Below are positions 15,546-23,128 of a stretch of 64,000 nucleotides of DNA, one piece after another. The DNA is from Streptomyces sp. TP-A0356 (lineage in GTDB: Bacteria; Actinomycetota; Actinomycetes; Streptomycetales; Streptomycetaceae). The stretch's first letter is position 1. Each line of letters opens with the position of its first letter. The stretch lies in NCBI RefSeq assembly GCF_001417775.1, contig NZ_BBZJ01000020.1, forward strand, positions 310,001-374,000, given 5' to 3'. A program made the position numbers and the translations under genes. Below the pieces are notes generated by a model. It was not told the DNA's origin. It saw only the letters and a program-made list of their open reading frames with translations, and ran no database searches.

Positions 15546-16702
15546 GGATCGGCATCGTCTGCCCGTACTCCTGGGACGTGCCGGGCGGCGTCCAGTTCCA
15601 CATCCGCGACCTGGCCGAGTACTTCATCCGGCGGGGGCACCACGTGTCCGTCCTCGCCCCCGCCGACGACGACACGCCTCTGCCGCCCTACGTCGTCTCC
15701 GCGGGCCGCGCGGTCCCGGTGCCGTACAACGGTTCGGTCGCCCGCCTGAACTTCGGCTTCCTGAGTGCGGCGCGGGTGCGGCGGTGGCTGCACGACGGCG
15801 AGTTCGACGTGATCCACATCCATGAGCCGACCTCGCCGTCGCTGGGCCTGTTGGCCTGCTGGGCGGCACAGGGCCCGATCGTGGCCACCTTCCACACCTC
15901 CAACCCGCGCTCCCGGGCGATGGTCGCCGCGTACGCGATCCTCCAGGCGGCGCTGGAGAAGATCAGCGCGCGTATCGCGGTGAGCGAGTACGCGCGCCGC
16001 ACCCTCGTCGAGCACCTGGGCGGCGACGCGGTGGTGATCCCGAACGGCGTGGACGTCGACTTCTTCGCGAAGGCCAAGCCCCATCCGCAGTGGCAGGGTG
16101 ACACCATCGGCTTCATCGGGCGCATCGACGAGCCCCGCAAGGGGCTGCCGGTCCTGATGAGGGCGCTGCCGAAGATCCTGGCCGCGCGCCCGGGGACCCG
16201 GCTGCTGGTCGCCGGCCGGGGCGACGAGGAGGAGGCGGTGGAGACGCTTCCCGCCGAGCTGCGCTCGCGCGTGGAGTTCCTCGGGATGATCAGCGACGCG
16301 GACAAGGCGCGCCTCCTGCGCAGCGTCGATCTGTACGTGGCGCCCAACACCGGTGGTGAGAGCTTCGGGATCATCCTGGTCGAGGCGATGTCGGCCGGGG
16401 CCCCCGTGCTCGCCTCCGACCTGGACGCCTTCGCCCAGGTCCTGGACCGGGGAGCGGCCGGCGAGCTGTTCGCCAACGAGGACGCCGACGCGCTCGCCCA
16501 GGCGGCGGTGCGGCTGCTGGGGGACCCGAAGCGGCGCGCGGAACTGCGCGCACGGGGAAGCGCCCATGTGCGGCGCTTCGACTGGTCGACCGTCGGGGCG
16601 GACATCATGTCGGTCTACGAGACGGTGACGGACGGCGCGGCCGCGGTGGCCGCCGACGAACGAACGGGGCTGCGCGCCCGCCTCGGCCTGACCCGGGACT
16701 GA
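15542..16702 (+). CDS. pimA: Phosphatidylinositol alpha-mannosyltransferase PimA
   Basis: A 386-residue GT4 (GT-B fold) glycosyltransferase that transfers mannose from GDP-mannose to phosphatidylinositol on the cytoplasmic face of the membrane. The N-terminus MRIGIVCPYSWDVPGGVQFH holds the Gly-rich loop of the acceptor domain. HIHEPTSPSLG is the conserved catalytic His/Glu region, and IGRIDEPRKGL and GGESFGIILVEAM form the GDP-mannose binding domain with the E-x7-E motif. It starts inside the stop of the acyltransferase gene by a 4-base overlap, completing the PI to acylated PIM1 pathway. Confidence 0.93.
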   Translation: MRIGIVCPYSWDVPGGVQFHIRDLAEYFIRRGHHVSVLAPADDDTPLPPYVVSAGRAVPVPYNGSVARLNFGFLSAARVRRWLHDGEFDVIHIHEPTSPSLGLLACWAAQGPIVATFHTSNPRSRAMVAAYAILQAALEKISARIAVSEYARRTLVEHLGGDAVVIPNGVDVDFFAKAKPHPQWQGDTIGFIGRIDEPRKGLPVLMRALPKILAARPGTRLLVAGRGDEEEAVETLPAELRSRVEFLGMISDADKARLLRSVDLYVAPNTGGESFGIILVEAMSAGAPVLASDLDAFAQVLDRGAAGELFANEDADALAQAAVRLLGDPKRRAELRARGSAHVRRFDWSTVGADIMSVYETVTDGAAAVAADERTGLRARLGLTRD

Positions 16703-16784
16703 TCCCGGCCCACCACCGCCCGCGAGTGTGGGAGCCGCAGGGAGCCCGAGGGAGCCGGAGCCCGGACCGGTAGCCTTGCCGCCC

Positions 16785-17330
16785 GTGACCGCAACCCTCA
16801 TCTGGATCCTCGTCGCACTAGTGGCGATCGGCCTCTACCTGAGCTGGACCGCGGGGCGCCTGGATCGGCTGCACTCCCGTATCGACGCGGCGCGCGCCGC
16901 ACTCGACGCGCAGCTGCTGCGGCGGGCCTCGGTCGCCCAGGAGCTGGCTACCTCCGGGGTGCTCGACCCTGCCGCGTCGATCGTCCTGTACGAGGCCGCG
17001 CACGCGGCCCGGCAGGCGGAGGAGGAGCAGCGTGAGGTGGCCGAGAGCGAGTTGAGCCAGGCGCTGCGGGCCGTCTTCGGCGAGGCGCAGCAGGTTGAGG
17101 CGGTCCGGGAGGCACCCGGCGGGGAGGCCGCGGCCCGGGAGCTGACCGAGGCGGTGCGAAGGGTGCCGATGGCCCGGCGGTTCCACAACGACGCGGTGCG
17201 GGCGGCGCGGGCGCTGCGGCGTCACCGCAAGGTGCGTTGGTTCCGGCTGGCCGGCCACGCGCCGTTCCCGATGGCCTTCGAAATGGACGACGAACCCCCG
17301 GTGGCGCTCACGGACCGGTCGGGGGCGTGA
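16785..17330 (+). CDS. LemA-like membrane protein
   Basis: A 181-residue protein with one N-terminal transmembrane helix (TATLIWILVALVAIGLYLSW) and a long helical domain like LemA. Conserved blocks are RLDRLHSRIDAARAALDAQ, EAAHAARQAEEEQREVAES and RRFHNDAVRAARALRRHRKV. LemA proteins are predicted coiled helical bundles at the membrane; their role is unknown. I take the GTG at 16785: a TAGCCT hexamer at 16771-16776 is 8 bases before it, compatible with a leaderless or very short leader mRNA. It follows pimA by 82 bases. Confidence 0.75.
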   Translation: MTATLIWILVALVAIGLYLSWTAGRLDRLHSRIDAARAALDAQLLRRASVAQELATSGVLDPAASIVLYEAAHAARQAEEEQREVAESELSQALRAVFGEAQQVEAVREAPGGEAAARELTEAVRRVPMARRFHNDAVRAARALRRHRKVRWFRLAGHAPFPMAFEMDDEPPVALTDRSGA

Positions 17331-17506
17331 GCGCAGGCGCCCTGCCGGGGCGGTGACGGCGGGCGGGACTCCCGCACGCCCGGGACGTACCCACGACAGG
17401 CCGCAGAACGATCCACCGTCTCCCTATTGGCCCTTGCTGTGGCCTGCTGCTCTCCCGTTTCCTCGGTCCAGCAGCAAACCCTCTTCCCCAGAGTGAGGTC
17501 CAACCC

Positions 17507-18418
17507 GTGTCCAGCACGCTCTCCACCCCCCAGACCCCCGAGACCGGCACCGCCCGCGTCAAGCGCGGCATGGCCGAGCAGCTCAAGGGCGGCGTGATCA
17601 TGGACGTCGTCACGCCGGAGCAGGCGAAGATCGCCGAGGACGCGGGCGCCGTCGCCGTCATGGCTCTGGAGCGGGTCCCGGCCGACATCCGCAAGGACGG
17701 CGGGGTGGCCCGCATGTCCGACCCGGACATGATCGAGGGCATCATCGACGCCGTCTCCATCCCGGTGATGGCCAAGTCGCGCATCGGCCACTTCGTCGAG
17801 GCGCAGGTCCTGCAGTCCCTCGGCGTCGACTACATCGACGAGTCCGAGGTCCTGACCCCGGCCGACGAGGTCAACCACTCCGACAAGTGGGCCTTCACCA
17901 CGCCGTTCGTCTGTGGCGCCACCAACCTGGGCGAGGCCCTGCGCCGCATCGCCGAGGGCGCCGCCATGATCCGTTCCAAGGGCGAGGCCGGTACCGGCAA
18001 CGTCGTCGAGGCCGTCCGTCACCTGCGCCAGATCAAGGGCGACATCGCCCGTCTGCGCGGCCTGGACAACCACGAGCTGTATGCCGCCGCCAAGGAGCTG
18101 CGCGCCCCGTACGAGCTGGTCAGGGAGGTCGCCGAGCTCGGCAAGCTCCCGGTCGTGCTGTTCTCCGCCGGTGGCGTCGCCACGCCCGCCGACGCCGCCC
18201 TGATGCGCCAGCTCGGCGCCGAGGGCGTCTTCGTCGGTTCCGGCATCTTCAAGTCCGGCGACCCGGCCAAGCGCGCCGCCGCCATCGTGAAGGCCACCAC
18301 CTTCTACGACGACCCCAAGATCATCGCGGACGCGTCCCGCAACCTCGGCGAGGCCATGGTCGGCATCAACTGCGACACCCTGCCCGAGGCCCAGCGCTAC
18401 GCCAACCGCGGCTGGTAA
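17507..18418 (+). CDS. pdxS: Pyridoxal 5'-phosphate synthase lyase subunit PdxS
   Basis: A 303-residue beta/alpha-barrel that makes PLP from ribose 5-phosphate, glyceraldehyde 3-phosphate and ammonia, as a 12-mer decorated by PdxT. The family start KRGMAEQLKGGVIMDV, the ALERVPADIR and MAKSRIGHFVEAQ segments with the catalytic lysines, and the phosphate-binding FSAGGVATPADAALM and VFVGSGIFKS are all intact. An extra 17 or so residues rich in Thr/Pro precede the barrel, as in other actinobacteria. The GTG at 17507 follows GAGTGAGG. pdxT begins 25 bases after the stop, so the two form an operon. Confidence 0.96.
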   Translation: MSSTLSTPQTPETGTARVKRGMAEQLKGGVIMDVVTPEQAKIAEDAGAVAVMALERVPADIRKDGGVARMSDPDMIEGIIDAVSIPVMAKSRIGHFVEAQVLQSLGVDYIDESEVLTPADEVNHSDKWAFTTPFVCGATNLGEALRRIAEGAAMIRSKGEAGTGNVVEAVRHLRQIKGDIARLRGLDNHELYAAAKELRAPYELVREVAELGKLPVVLFSAGGVATPADAALMRQLGAEGVFVGSGIFKSGDPAKRAAAIVKATTFYDDPKIIADASRNLGEAMVGINCDTLPEAQRYANRGW

Positions 18419-18443
18419 GCCACCCCGAGGACTGCACGTACAC

Positions 18444-19043
18444 ATGACTGACGCACCCGTCATAGGCGTCCTGGCCCTCCAGGGCGACGTACGGGAGCAC
18501 CTCATCGCCCTGGCCGCGGCCGACGCCGTGGCCAGGCCGGTGCGGCGCCCCGAAGAGCTCGCCGAGGTCGACGGCCTCGTCATCCCCGGCGGCGAGTCCA
18601 CCACCATCTCCAAGCTGGCCGTCCTCTTCGGAGTGATGGAACCCCTCCGCGCGCGCGTGCGCGGCGGCATGCCCGTCTACGGAACCTGCGCGGGCATGAT
18701 CATGCTCGCCGACAAGATCCTCGACCCGCGCTCGGGCCAGGAGACCGTCGGCGGCATCGACATGATCGTGCGCCGCAACGCCTTCGGGCGCCAGAACGAG
18801 TCCTTCGAGGCGACGGTCGACGTCAGGGGGGTGGAGGGCGATCCTGTAGAGGGCGTCTTCATCCGCGCCCCCTGGGTCGAGTCCGTCGGGGCCGGGGCCG
18901 AGGTGCTCGCCGAGTACGACGGTCACATCGTCGCCGTACGCCAGGGCAACGCGCTGGCCACGTCGTTCCACCCGGAACTGACCGGCGACCACCGCGTGCA
19001 CGCCCTGTTCGTGGACATGGTGCGCGCCGACCGGACACCGTAG
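18444..19043 (+). CDS. pdxT: Pyridoxal 5'-phosphate synthase glutaminase subunit PdxT
   Basis: A 199-residue class I glutamine amidotransferase that supplies ammonia to PdxS. IGVLALQGDVREH begins the fold, GGESTTISKL is the oxyanion region, the nucleophile Cys is in YGTCAGMIMLADKI, and the His and Glu of the triad are in TSFHPELTGDHRVH. All catalytic residues are present. It is directly downstream of pdxS. The family works only as the PdxS-PdxT complex. Confidence 0.95.
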   Translation: MTDAPVIGVLALQGDVREHLIALAAADAVARPVRRPEELAEVDGLVIPGGESTTISKLAVLFGVMEPLRARVRGGMPVYGTCAGMIMLADKILDPRSGQETVGGIDMIVRRNAFGRQNESFEATVDVRGVEGDPVEGVFIRAPWVESVGAGAEVLAEYDGHIVAVRQGNALATSFHPELTGDHRVHALFVDMVRADRTP

Positions 19044-19101
19044 TCCTTGTAGGATCTCTGGCGTTCGTTGCAGAGATGGGTTACGCGAAGGAGACAGGCA
19101 G

Positions 19102-19854
19102 ATGTCCGGCCACTCTAAATGGGCCACGACGAAGCACAAGAAGGCCGTGATCGACGCCAAGCGCGGCAAGCTCTTCGCGAAGCTGATCAAGAACGTCGAG
19201 GTCGCGGCGCGCATGGGCGGCGCCGACGTGGAGGGCAACCCGACGCTGTACGACGCCGTGCAGAAGGCGAAGAAGCAGTCGGTGCCGAACAAGAACATCG
19301 ACTCGGCGATCAAGCGCGGGGCCGGCCTTGAGGCCGGTGGCGCCGACTACGAGACGATCATGTACGAGGGCTACGGTCCGAACGGCGTCGCTGTGCTCAT
19401 CGAGTGCCTCACCGACAACCGCAACCGCGCCGCCTCCGACGTCCGCGTCGCCATGACCCGCAACGGCGGCTCCATGGCCGACCCCGGCTCCGTCTCGTAC
19501 ATGTTCAGCCGCAAGGGCGTCGTGATCGTCCCCAAGGGCGAGCTGACCGAGGACGACGTCCTGGGTGCCGTGCTCGACGCGGGCGCCGAGGAGGTCAACG
19601 ACCTCGGTGAGTCCTTCGAGGTGATCAGCGAGGCCACCGACCTGGTAGCGGTGCGCACCGCCCTCCAGGGGGCCGGCATCGACTACGACTCCGCCGAGGC
19701 CAACTTCGTGCCGTCCGTCCAGGTCGAGCTGGACGAGGAGGGCGCCAAGAAGATCTTCAAGCTGATCGACGCGCTGGAGGACAGCGATGACGTACAGAAC
19801 GTCTTCGCCAACTTCGACGTCAGCGACGAGGTCATGGAGAAGGTCGACGCGTAA
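19102..19854 (+). CDS. yebC: YebC/PmpR family transcription or translation regulator
   Basis: A 250-residue TACO1/YebC protein. It starts MSGHSKWATTKHKKAVIDAKRGKLF, a near-invariant family signature, and contains YEGYGPNGVAVLIECLTDNRNR and KGVVIVPKGELTEDD. Family members have been described as DNA-binding regulators and, more recently, as factors relieving ribosome stalling. The neighbourhood (yebC followed by ruvC-ruvA-ruvB) is conserved in many bacteria. GAAGGAGA precedes the ATG. A TAGGAT hexamer at 19050-19055 is a plausible -10 for its own promoter. A perfect 15-bp hairpin follows, separating it from ruvC. Confidence 0.93.
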   Translation: MSGHSKWATTKHKKAVIDAKRGKLFAKLIKNVEVAARMGGADVEGNPTLYDAVQKAKKQSVPNKNIDSAIKRGAGLEAGGADYETIMYEGYGPNGVAVLIECLTDNRNRAASDVRVAMTRNGGSMADPGSVSYMFSRKGVVIVPKGELTEDDVLGAVLDAGAEEVNDLGESFEVISEATDLVAVRTALQGAGIDYDSAEANFVPSVQVELDEEGAKKIFKLIDALEDSDDVQNVFANFDVSDEVMEKVDA

Positions 19855-19867
19855 CCCCACGTGGACT

Positions 19868-19903
19868 CGACGGGCCGACGGGACACACCCCGTCGGCCCG
19901 TCG
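19868..19903 (+). terminator. Hairpin terminator after yebC
   Basis: CGACGGGCCGACGGG and CCCGTCGGCCCGTCG form a perfect 15-base-pair stem with a 6-base loop, 13 bases after the yebC stop. Confidence 0.88.
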
Positions 19904-19962
19904 CTCTGTCAGTGGCACCCGATAGCCTGCACAAACAGGCGATCGAAGGGAGGGGGACGCGC

Positions 19963-20493
19963 GTGCGTGTACTGGGGGTGGACCCGGGGCTGACGCGGTG
20001 CGGTGTCGGTGTGGTCGAGGGCGTGCCCGGAAGGCCCCTGACCATGCTCGGCGTCGGCGTCGTCCGTACGCCCGTGGACGCCGACCTCGGCCACCGCCTC
20101 GTCGCCGTCGAGCAGGGCGTGGAGCAGTGGCTGGACGAGCACCGGCCCGAGTGCGTCGCCGTGGAGCGGGTCTTCAGCCAGCACAACGTACGCACGGTCA
20201 TGGGCACCGCCCAGGCCAGCGCCGTCGCCATGCTGTGCGCCGCCCGCCGCGGGATCCCCGTCGCCCTGCACACCCCCAGCGAGGTCAAGGCCGCCGTCAC
20301 CGGTACCGGCCGCGCCGACAAGGCGCAGGTCGGCGCCATGGTCACCCGGCTGCTCCGGCTCGACGCCCCGCCCAGACCCGCCGACGCGGCGGACGCCCTC
20401 GCCCTCGCGATCTGCCACATCTGGCGCGCGCCCGCCCAGAACCGACTCCAGCAGGCCGTCGCCCTGCACACATCGAAAGGCCGTACCGCATGA
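19963..20493 (+). CDS. ruvC: Holliday junction endonuclease RuvC
   Basis: A 176-residue RNase-H-fold resolvase that cuts Holliday junctions delivered by RuvAB. The four acidic residues are visible: Asp in VLGVDPGLTRCG, Glu in CVAVERVFSQHN, and two Asp in PADAADALALAICH. The GTG at 19963 gives the canonical start VRVLGVDPG and has GGGAGGGGG just upstream; the longer upstream frame runs through the terminator and is not coding. Its stop overlaps the ruvA start (ATGA). Confidence 0.95.
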   Translation: MRVLGVDPGLTRCGVGVVEGVPGRPLTMLGVGVVRTPVDADLGHRLVAVEQGVEQWLDEHRPECVAVERVFSQHNVRTVMGTAQASAVAMLCAARRGIPVALHTPSEVKAAVTGTGRADKAQVGAMVTRLLRLDAPPRPADAADALALAICHIWRAPAQNRLQQAVALHTSKGRTA

Positions 20494-21095
20494 TCGCCTT
20501 CGTCAGCGGCCCGGTCGCCGCCCTCGCCCCGGACGCCGCCGTGGTCGAGGTGGGCGGTATCGGCATCGCCGTCCAGTGCGCGCCGAACACCCTCTCCGCG
20601 CTGCGGATCGGACGGCCCGCCAAGCTCGCCACCTCTCTGGTGGTCCGCGAGGACTCGCTGACGCTGTACGGGTTCGCGGACGACGACGAGCGCCAGGTGT
20701 TCGAGCTGCTGCAGACCGCGAGCGGCGTCGGCCCCCGGCTGGCCCAGTCGATGCTGGCCGTGCACACCCCGGACGCCCTGCGCCGTGCCGTGGCGACCGG
20801 TGACGAGAAGGCGCTCATGGCCGTCCCCGGCATCGGCAAGAAGGGCGCCCAGCGGCTGCTCCTGGAGCTGAAGGACCGCCTGGGCGAGCCGGCCGGCGCT
20901 CCCGTCGTCGGCGCACCGGTCACCTCCGGCTGGCGCGACCAGCTGCACGCCGCCCTGATCGGCCTCGGGTACGCCACCCGCGAGGCGGACGAGGCCGTCG
21001 CCGCCGTCGCACCGCAGGCCACGGCCGCCGGGGGCACGCCGCAGGTGGGCGCACTGCTCAAGGCGGCCCTGCAGACCCTGAACAGAGCGCGCTGA
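20490..21095 (+). CDS. ruvA: Holliday junction branch migration protein RuvA
   Basis: A 201-residue tetrameric protein that holds the four-way junction open for the RuvB motors. The OB-fold N-domain starts MIAFVSGPVAALAPDAAVVE. Two helix-hairpin-helix motifs follow: LLQTASGVGPRLAQSML and LMAVPGIGKKGAQRLLLELKDRL. The C-terminal domain III (AALIGLGYATREADEAVAAV) contacts RuvB. Four-base overlap with ruvC upstream; ruvB starts 94 bases downstream. Confidence 0.95.
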   Translation: MIAFVSGPVAALAPDAAVVEVGGIGIAVQCAPNTLSALRIGRPAKLATSLVVREDSLTLYGFADDDERQVFELLQTASGVGPRLAQSMLAVHTPDALRRAVATGDEKALMAVPGIGKKGAQRLLLELKDRLGEPAGAPVVGAPVTSGWRDQLHAALIGLGYATREADEAVAAVAPQATAAGGTPQVGALLKAALQTLNRAR

Positions 21096-21189
21096 CCGAG
21101 GGGCGCCGAGCCGGGCCGCGGGTCACGGCCCGCCGGCCTCACCCCGCCCCCGTACGACCCCAACCGACCGCGACCCCGAGGCACACGCA

Positions 21190-22260
21190 ATGAACTGGGA
21201 CGACACGACCGGCACCCCCGCCCCCGAGCGGCTCGTCGGCTCGTCCGCCGACCGTGAGGACCAGGCCGTCGAGGCCGCCCTGCGCCCCAAGGACCTGGAC
21301 GAGTTCATCGGCCAGGAGAAGGTCCGCGAGCAGCTCGACCTGGTCCTGCGCGCGGCCCGCGCCCGGGGCGCCACCGCCGACCATGTGCTCCTGTCCGGCG
21401 CCCCCGGTCTCGGCAAGACGACGCTGTCGATGATCATCGCTGCCGAGATGGGCGCCCCCATCCGCATCACCAGCGGCCCCGCCATCCAGCACGCGGGCGA
21501 CCTCGCAGCGATCCTCTCCTCCCTCCAGGAGGGCGAGGTCCTCTTCCTCGACGAGATCCACCGCATGTCCCGGCCCGCCGAGGAGATGCTGTACATGGCG
21601 ATGGAGGACTTCCGCGTCGACGTGATCGTCGGCAAAGGCCCCGGCGCCACCGCCATCCCCCTCGAGCTGCCGCCGTTCACCCTGGTGGGCGCCACCACCC
21701 GGGCGGGCCTGCTGCCGCCCCCGCTGCGCGACCGCTTCGGCTTCACCGGCCACATGGAGTTCTACGAGCCCGCCGAGCTGGAGCGCGTGATCCACCGCTC
21801 GGCGCACCTCCTCGACGTCGAGATCGACTCCGCCGGCGCCGCCGAGATCGCCGGCCGCTCCCGGGGCACGCCCCGGATCGCCAACCGTCTGCTGCGCCGC
21901 GTCCGGGACTATGCGCAGGTCAAGGCCGACGGAGTGATCACGCGCGAGATCGCCGCGGTCGCGCTCGGTGTCTACGAGGTCGACGCCCGCGGCCTCGACC
22001 GCCTGGACCGAGCGGTGCTGGAGGCCCTGCTCAAGCTGTTCGGCGGCGGTCCCGTCGGCCTGTCCACGCTCGCCGTCGCGGTGGGGGAGGAGCGTGAGAC
22101 CGTGGAGGAGGTCGCCGAGCCCTTCCTGGTCAGGGAGGGGCTGCTGGCCCGTACACCGCGCGGCCGTGTGGCGACCCCGGCGGCCTGGGCGCACCTCGGC
22201 CTGACCGCGCCACGCGGGGCGACCGGCGGAAACGGACAACAGGACCTGTTCGGGGCGTGA
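21190..22260 (+). CDS. ruvB: Holliday junction DNA helicase RuvB
   Basis: A 356-residue AAA+ motor that drives branch migration with RuvA. Walker A is GAPGLGKTT and Walker B is FLDEIHRM. Sensor 1 lies in GATTRAGLLPPPLRDRFGF, sensor 2 is in RSRGTPRIANRLLRRVRDY, and the winged-helix DNA-binding domain includes YEVDARGLDRLDRAVLEALL. The acidic/Thr-rich N-terminus (about 25 residues) is typical of actinobacteria. Third gene of the ruvCAB unit. Confidence 0.96.
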   Translation: MNWDDTTGTPAPERLVGSSADREDQAVEAALRPKDLDEFIGQEKVREQLDLVLRAARARGATADHVLLSGAPGLGKTTLSMIIAAEMGAPIRITSGPAIQHAGDLAAILSSLQEGEVLFLDEIHRMSRPAEEMLYMAMEDFRVDVIVGKGPGATAIPLELPPFTLVGATTRAGLLPPPLRDRFGFTGHMEFYEPAELERVIHRSAHLLDVEIDSAGAAEIAGRSRGTPRIANRLLRRVRDYAQVKADGVITREIAAVALGVYEVDARGLDRLDRAVLEALLKLFGGGPVGLSTLAVAVGEERETVEEVAEPFLVREGLLARTPRGRVATPAAWAHLGLTAPRGATGGNGQQDLFGA

Positions 22261-22423
22261 CGGCGCGGGACTCGCATCAGCAGGAACCCGGGTGCCATGC
22301 TGAGCGTTGTTCCATGTGTGCGGACTCGCTTAGACTCCGCCGATGCCGCCCTTGTGGGCGGTGCCGACCACCCCCATCCACCAGGCCGCCGATCGAGCGG
22401 TCGTGCGAAGGAAACTCCGTCCC

Positions 22424-22981
22424 GTGAATATCGTGACCCTCCTCCCGTTCATCGTGCTCATCGCGGCGATGTTCCTGATGACGCGCTCGGCCAAGAAGAA
22501 GCAGCAGAAGGCCGCGCAGATGCGCAACGAGATGCAGCCCGGCAGCGGCGTGCGCACGATCGGGGGTATGTACGCGACGGTCAAGGAGGTCCACGAGGAC
22601 ACGGTCCTCCTGGACGCGGGCCCGGGCGTGGACCTGCTCTTCGCGAAGAACGCGATCGGCGCCGTCCTCTCCGACGACGAGTACAACCGCATCGTCCACG
22701 GCATCGAGCACGAGCTGAAGGGCGAGGGCGCCGTCGTGCCGGACGACGCCTCCTCTCTCACGGAGACCGATCTCACGGAGACCGATCTCACGAAGACCGA
22801 TCTCTCGAAGACCGACGAGCGCGCCGCCGACGCCCACTCCGACGCCCCTTCCGACGCCTCCGACGACAAGGCCGTCGACCTCGGCAAGAAGGACACGGCC
22901 GAAGCGGCCGGCGAGGTGACCGACGTGAAGGCCGGCGAAGCAGAGCCGACGAAGACCGACGGCGAGTCCGAAGCGAAGTAG
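22424..22981 (+). CDS. yajC: Preprotein translocase accessory subunit YajC
   Basis: A 185-residue YajC: one N-terminal transmembrane helix (NIVTLLPFIVLIAAMFLM), then the conserved cytoplasmic part RSAKKKQQKAAQMRNEM, GSGVRTIGGMYATVKE and VLLDAGPGVDLLFAKNAI. It binds SecDF. After about residue 100 the family core ends and an acidic Thr/Asp/Lys-rich tail begins, including four tandem ETDLT-type pentapeptides (residues 112-131). The tail is probably disordered and makes this YajC about twice the usual length. The GTG at 22424 places the start immediately before the helix. secD follows. Confidence 0.88.
   Translation: MNIVTLLPFIVLIAAMFLMTRSAKKKQQKAAQMRNEMQPGSGVRTIGGMYATVKEVHEDTVLLDAGPGVDLLFAKNAIGAVLSDDEYNRIVHGIEHELKGEGAVVPDDASSLTETDLTETDLTKTDLSKTDERAADAHSDAPSDASDDKAVDLGKKDTAEAAGEVTDVKAGEAEPTKTDGESEAK
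22757..22816 (+). repeat. Four 15-bp tandem repeats in yajC
   Basis: Four in-frame copies of a 15-base unit (CTCACGGAGACCGAT and variants) code for LTETD-LTETD-LTKTD-LSKTD. Copies 1 and 2 are identical; 3 and 4 differ by one to three bases, consistent with recent duplication by slippage. Confidence 0.85.
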
Positions 22982-23128
22982 TCACGCCCCGGGAGCACGG
23001 CGCGGATCGCGACCGCCCGCGCCACATGCCTCCCGGGACGTGTGTCTCTCGCACGGAGTCCCGACACCATGCCATGGCCGCCCGCGCGCACATCCGGTGC
23101 CGGGCGGCCCGAGAGGGAGTACGAGAAG

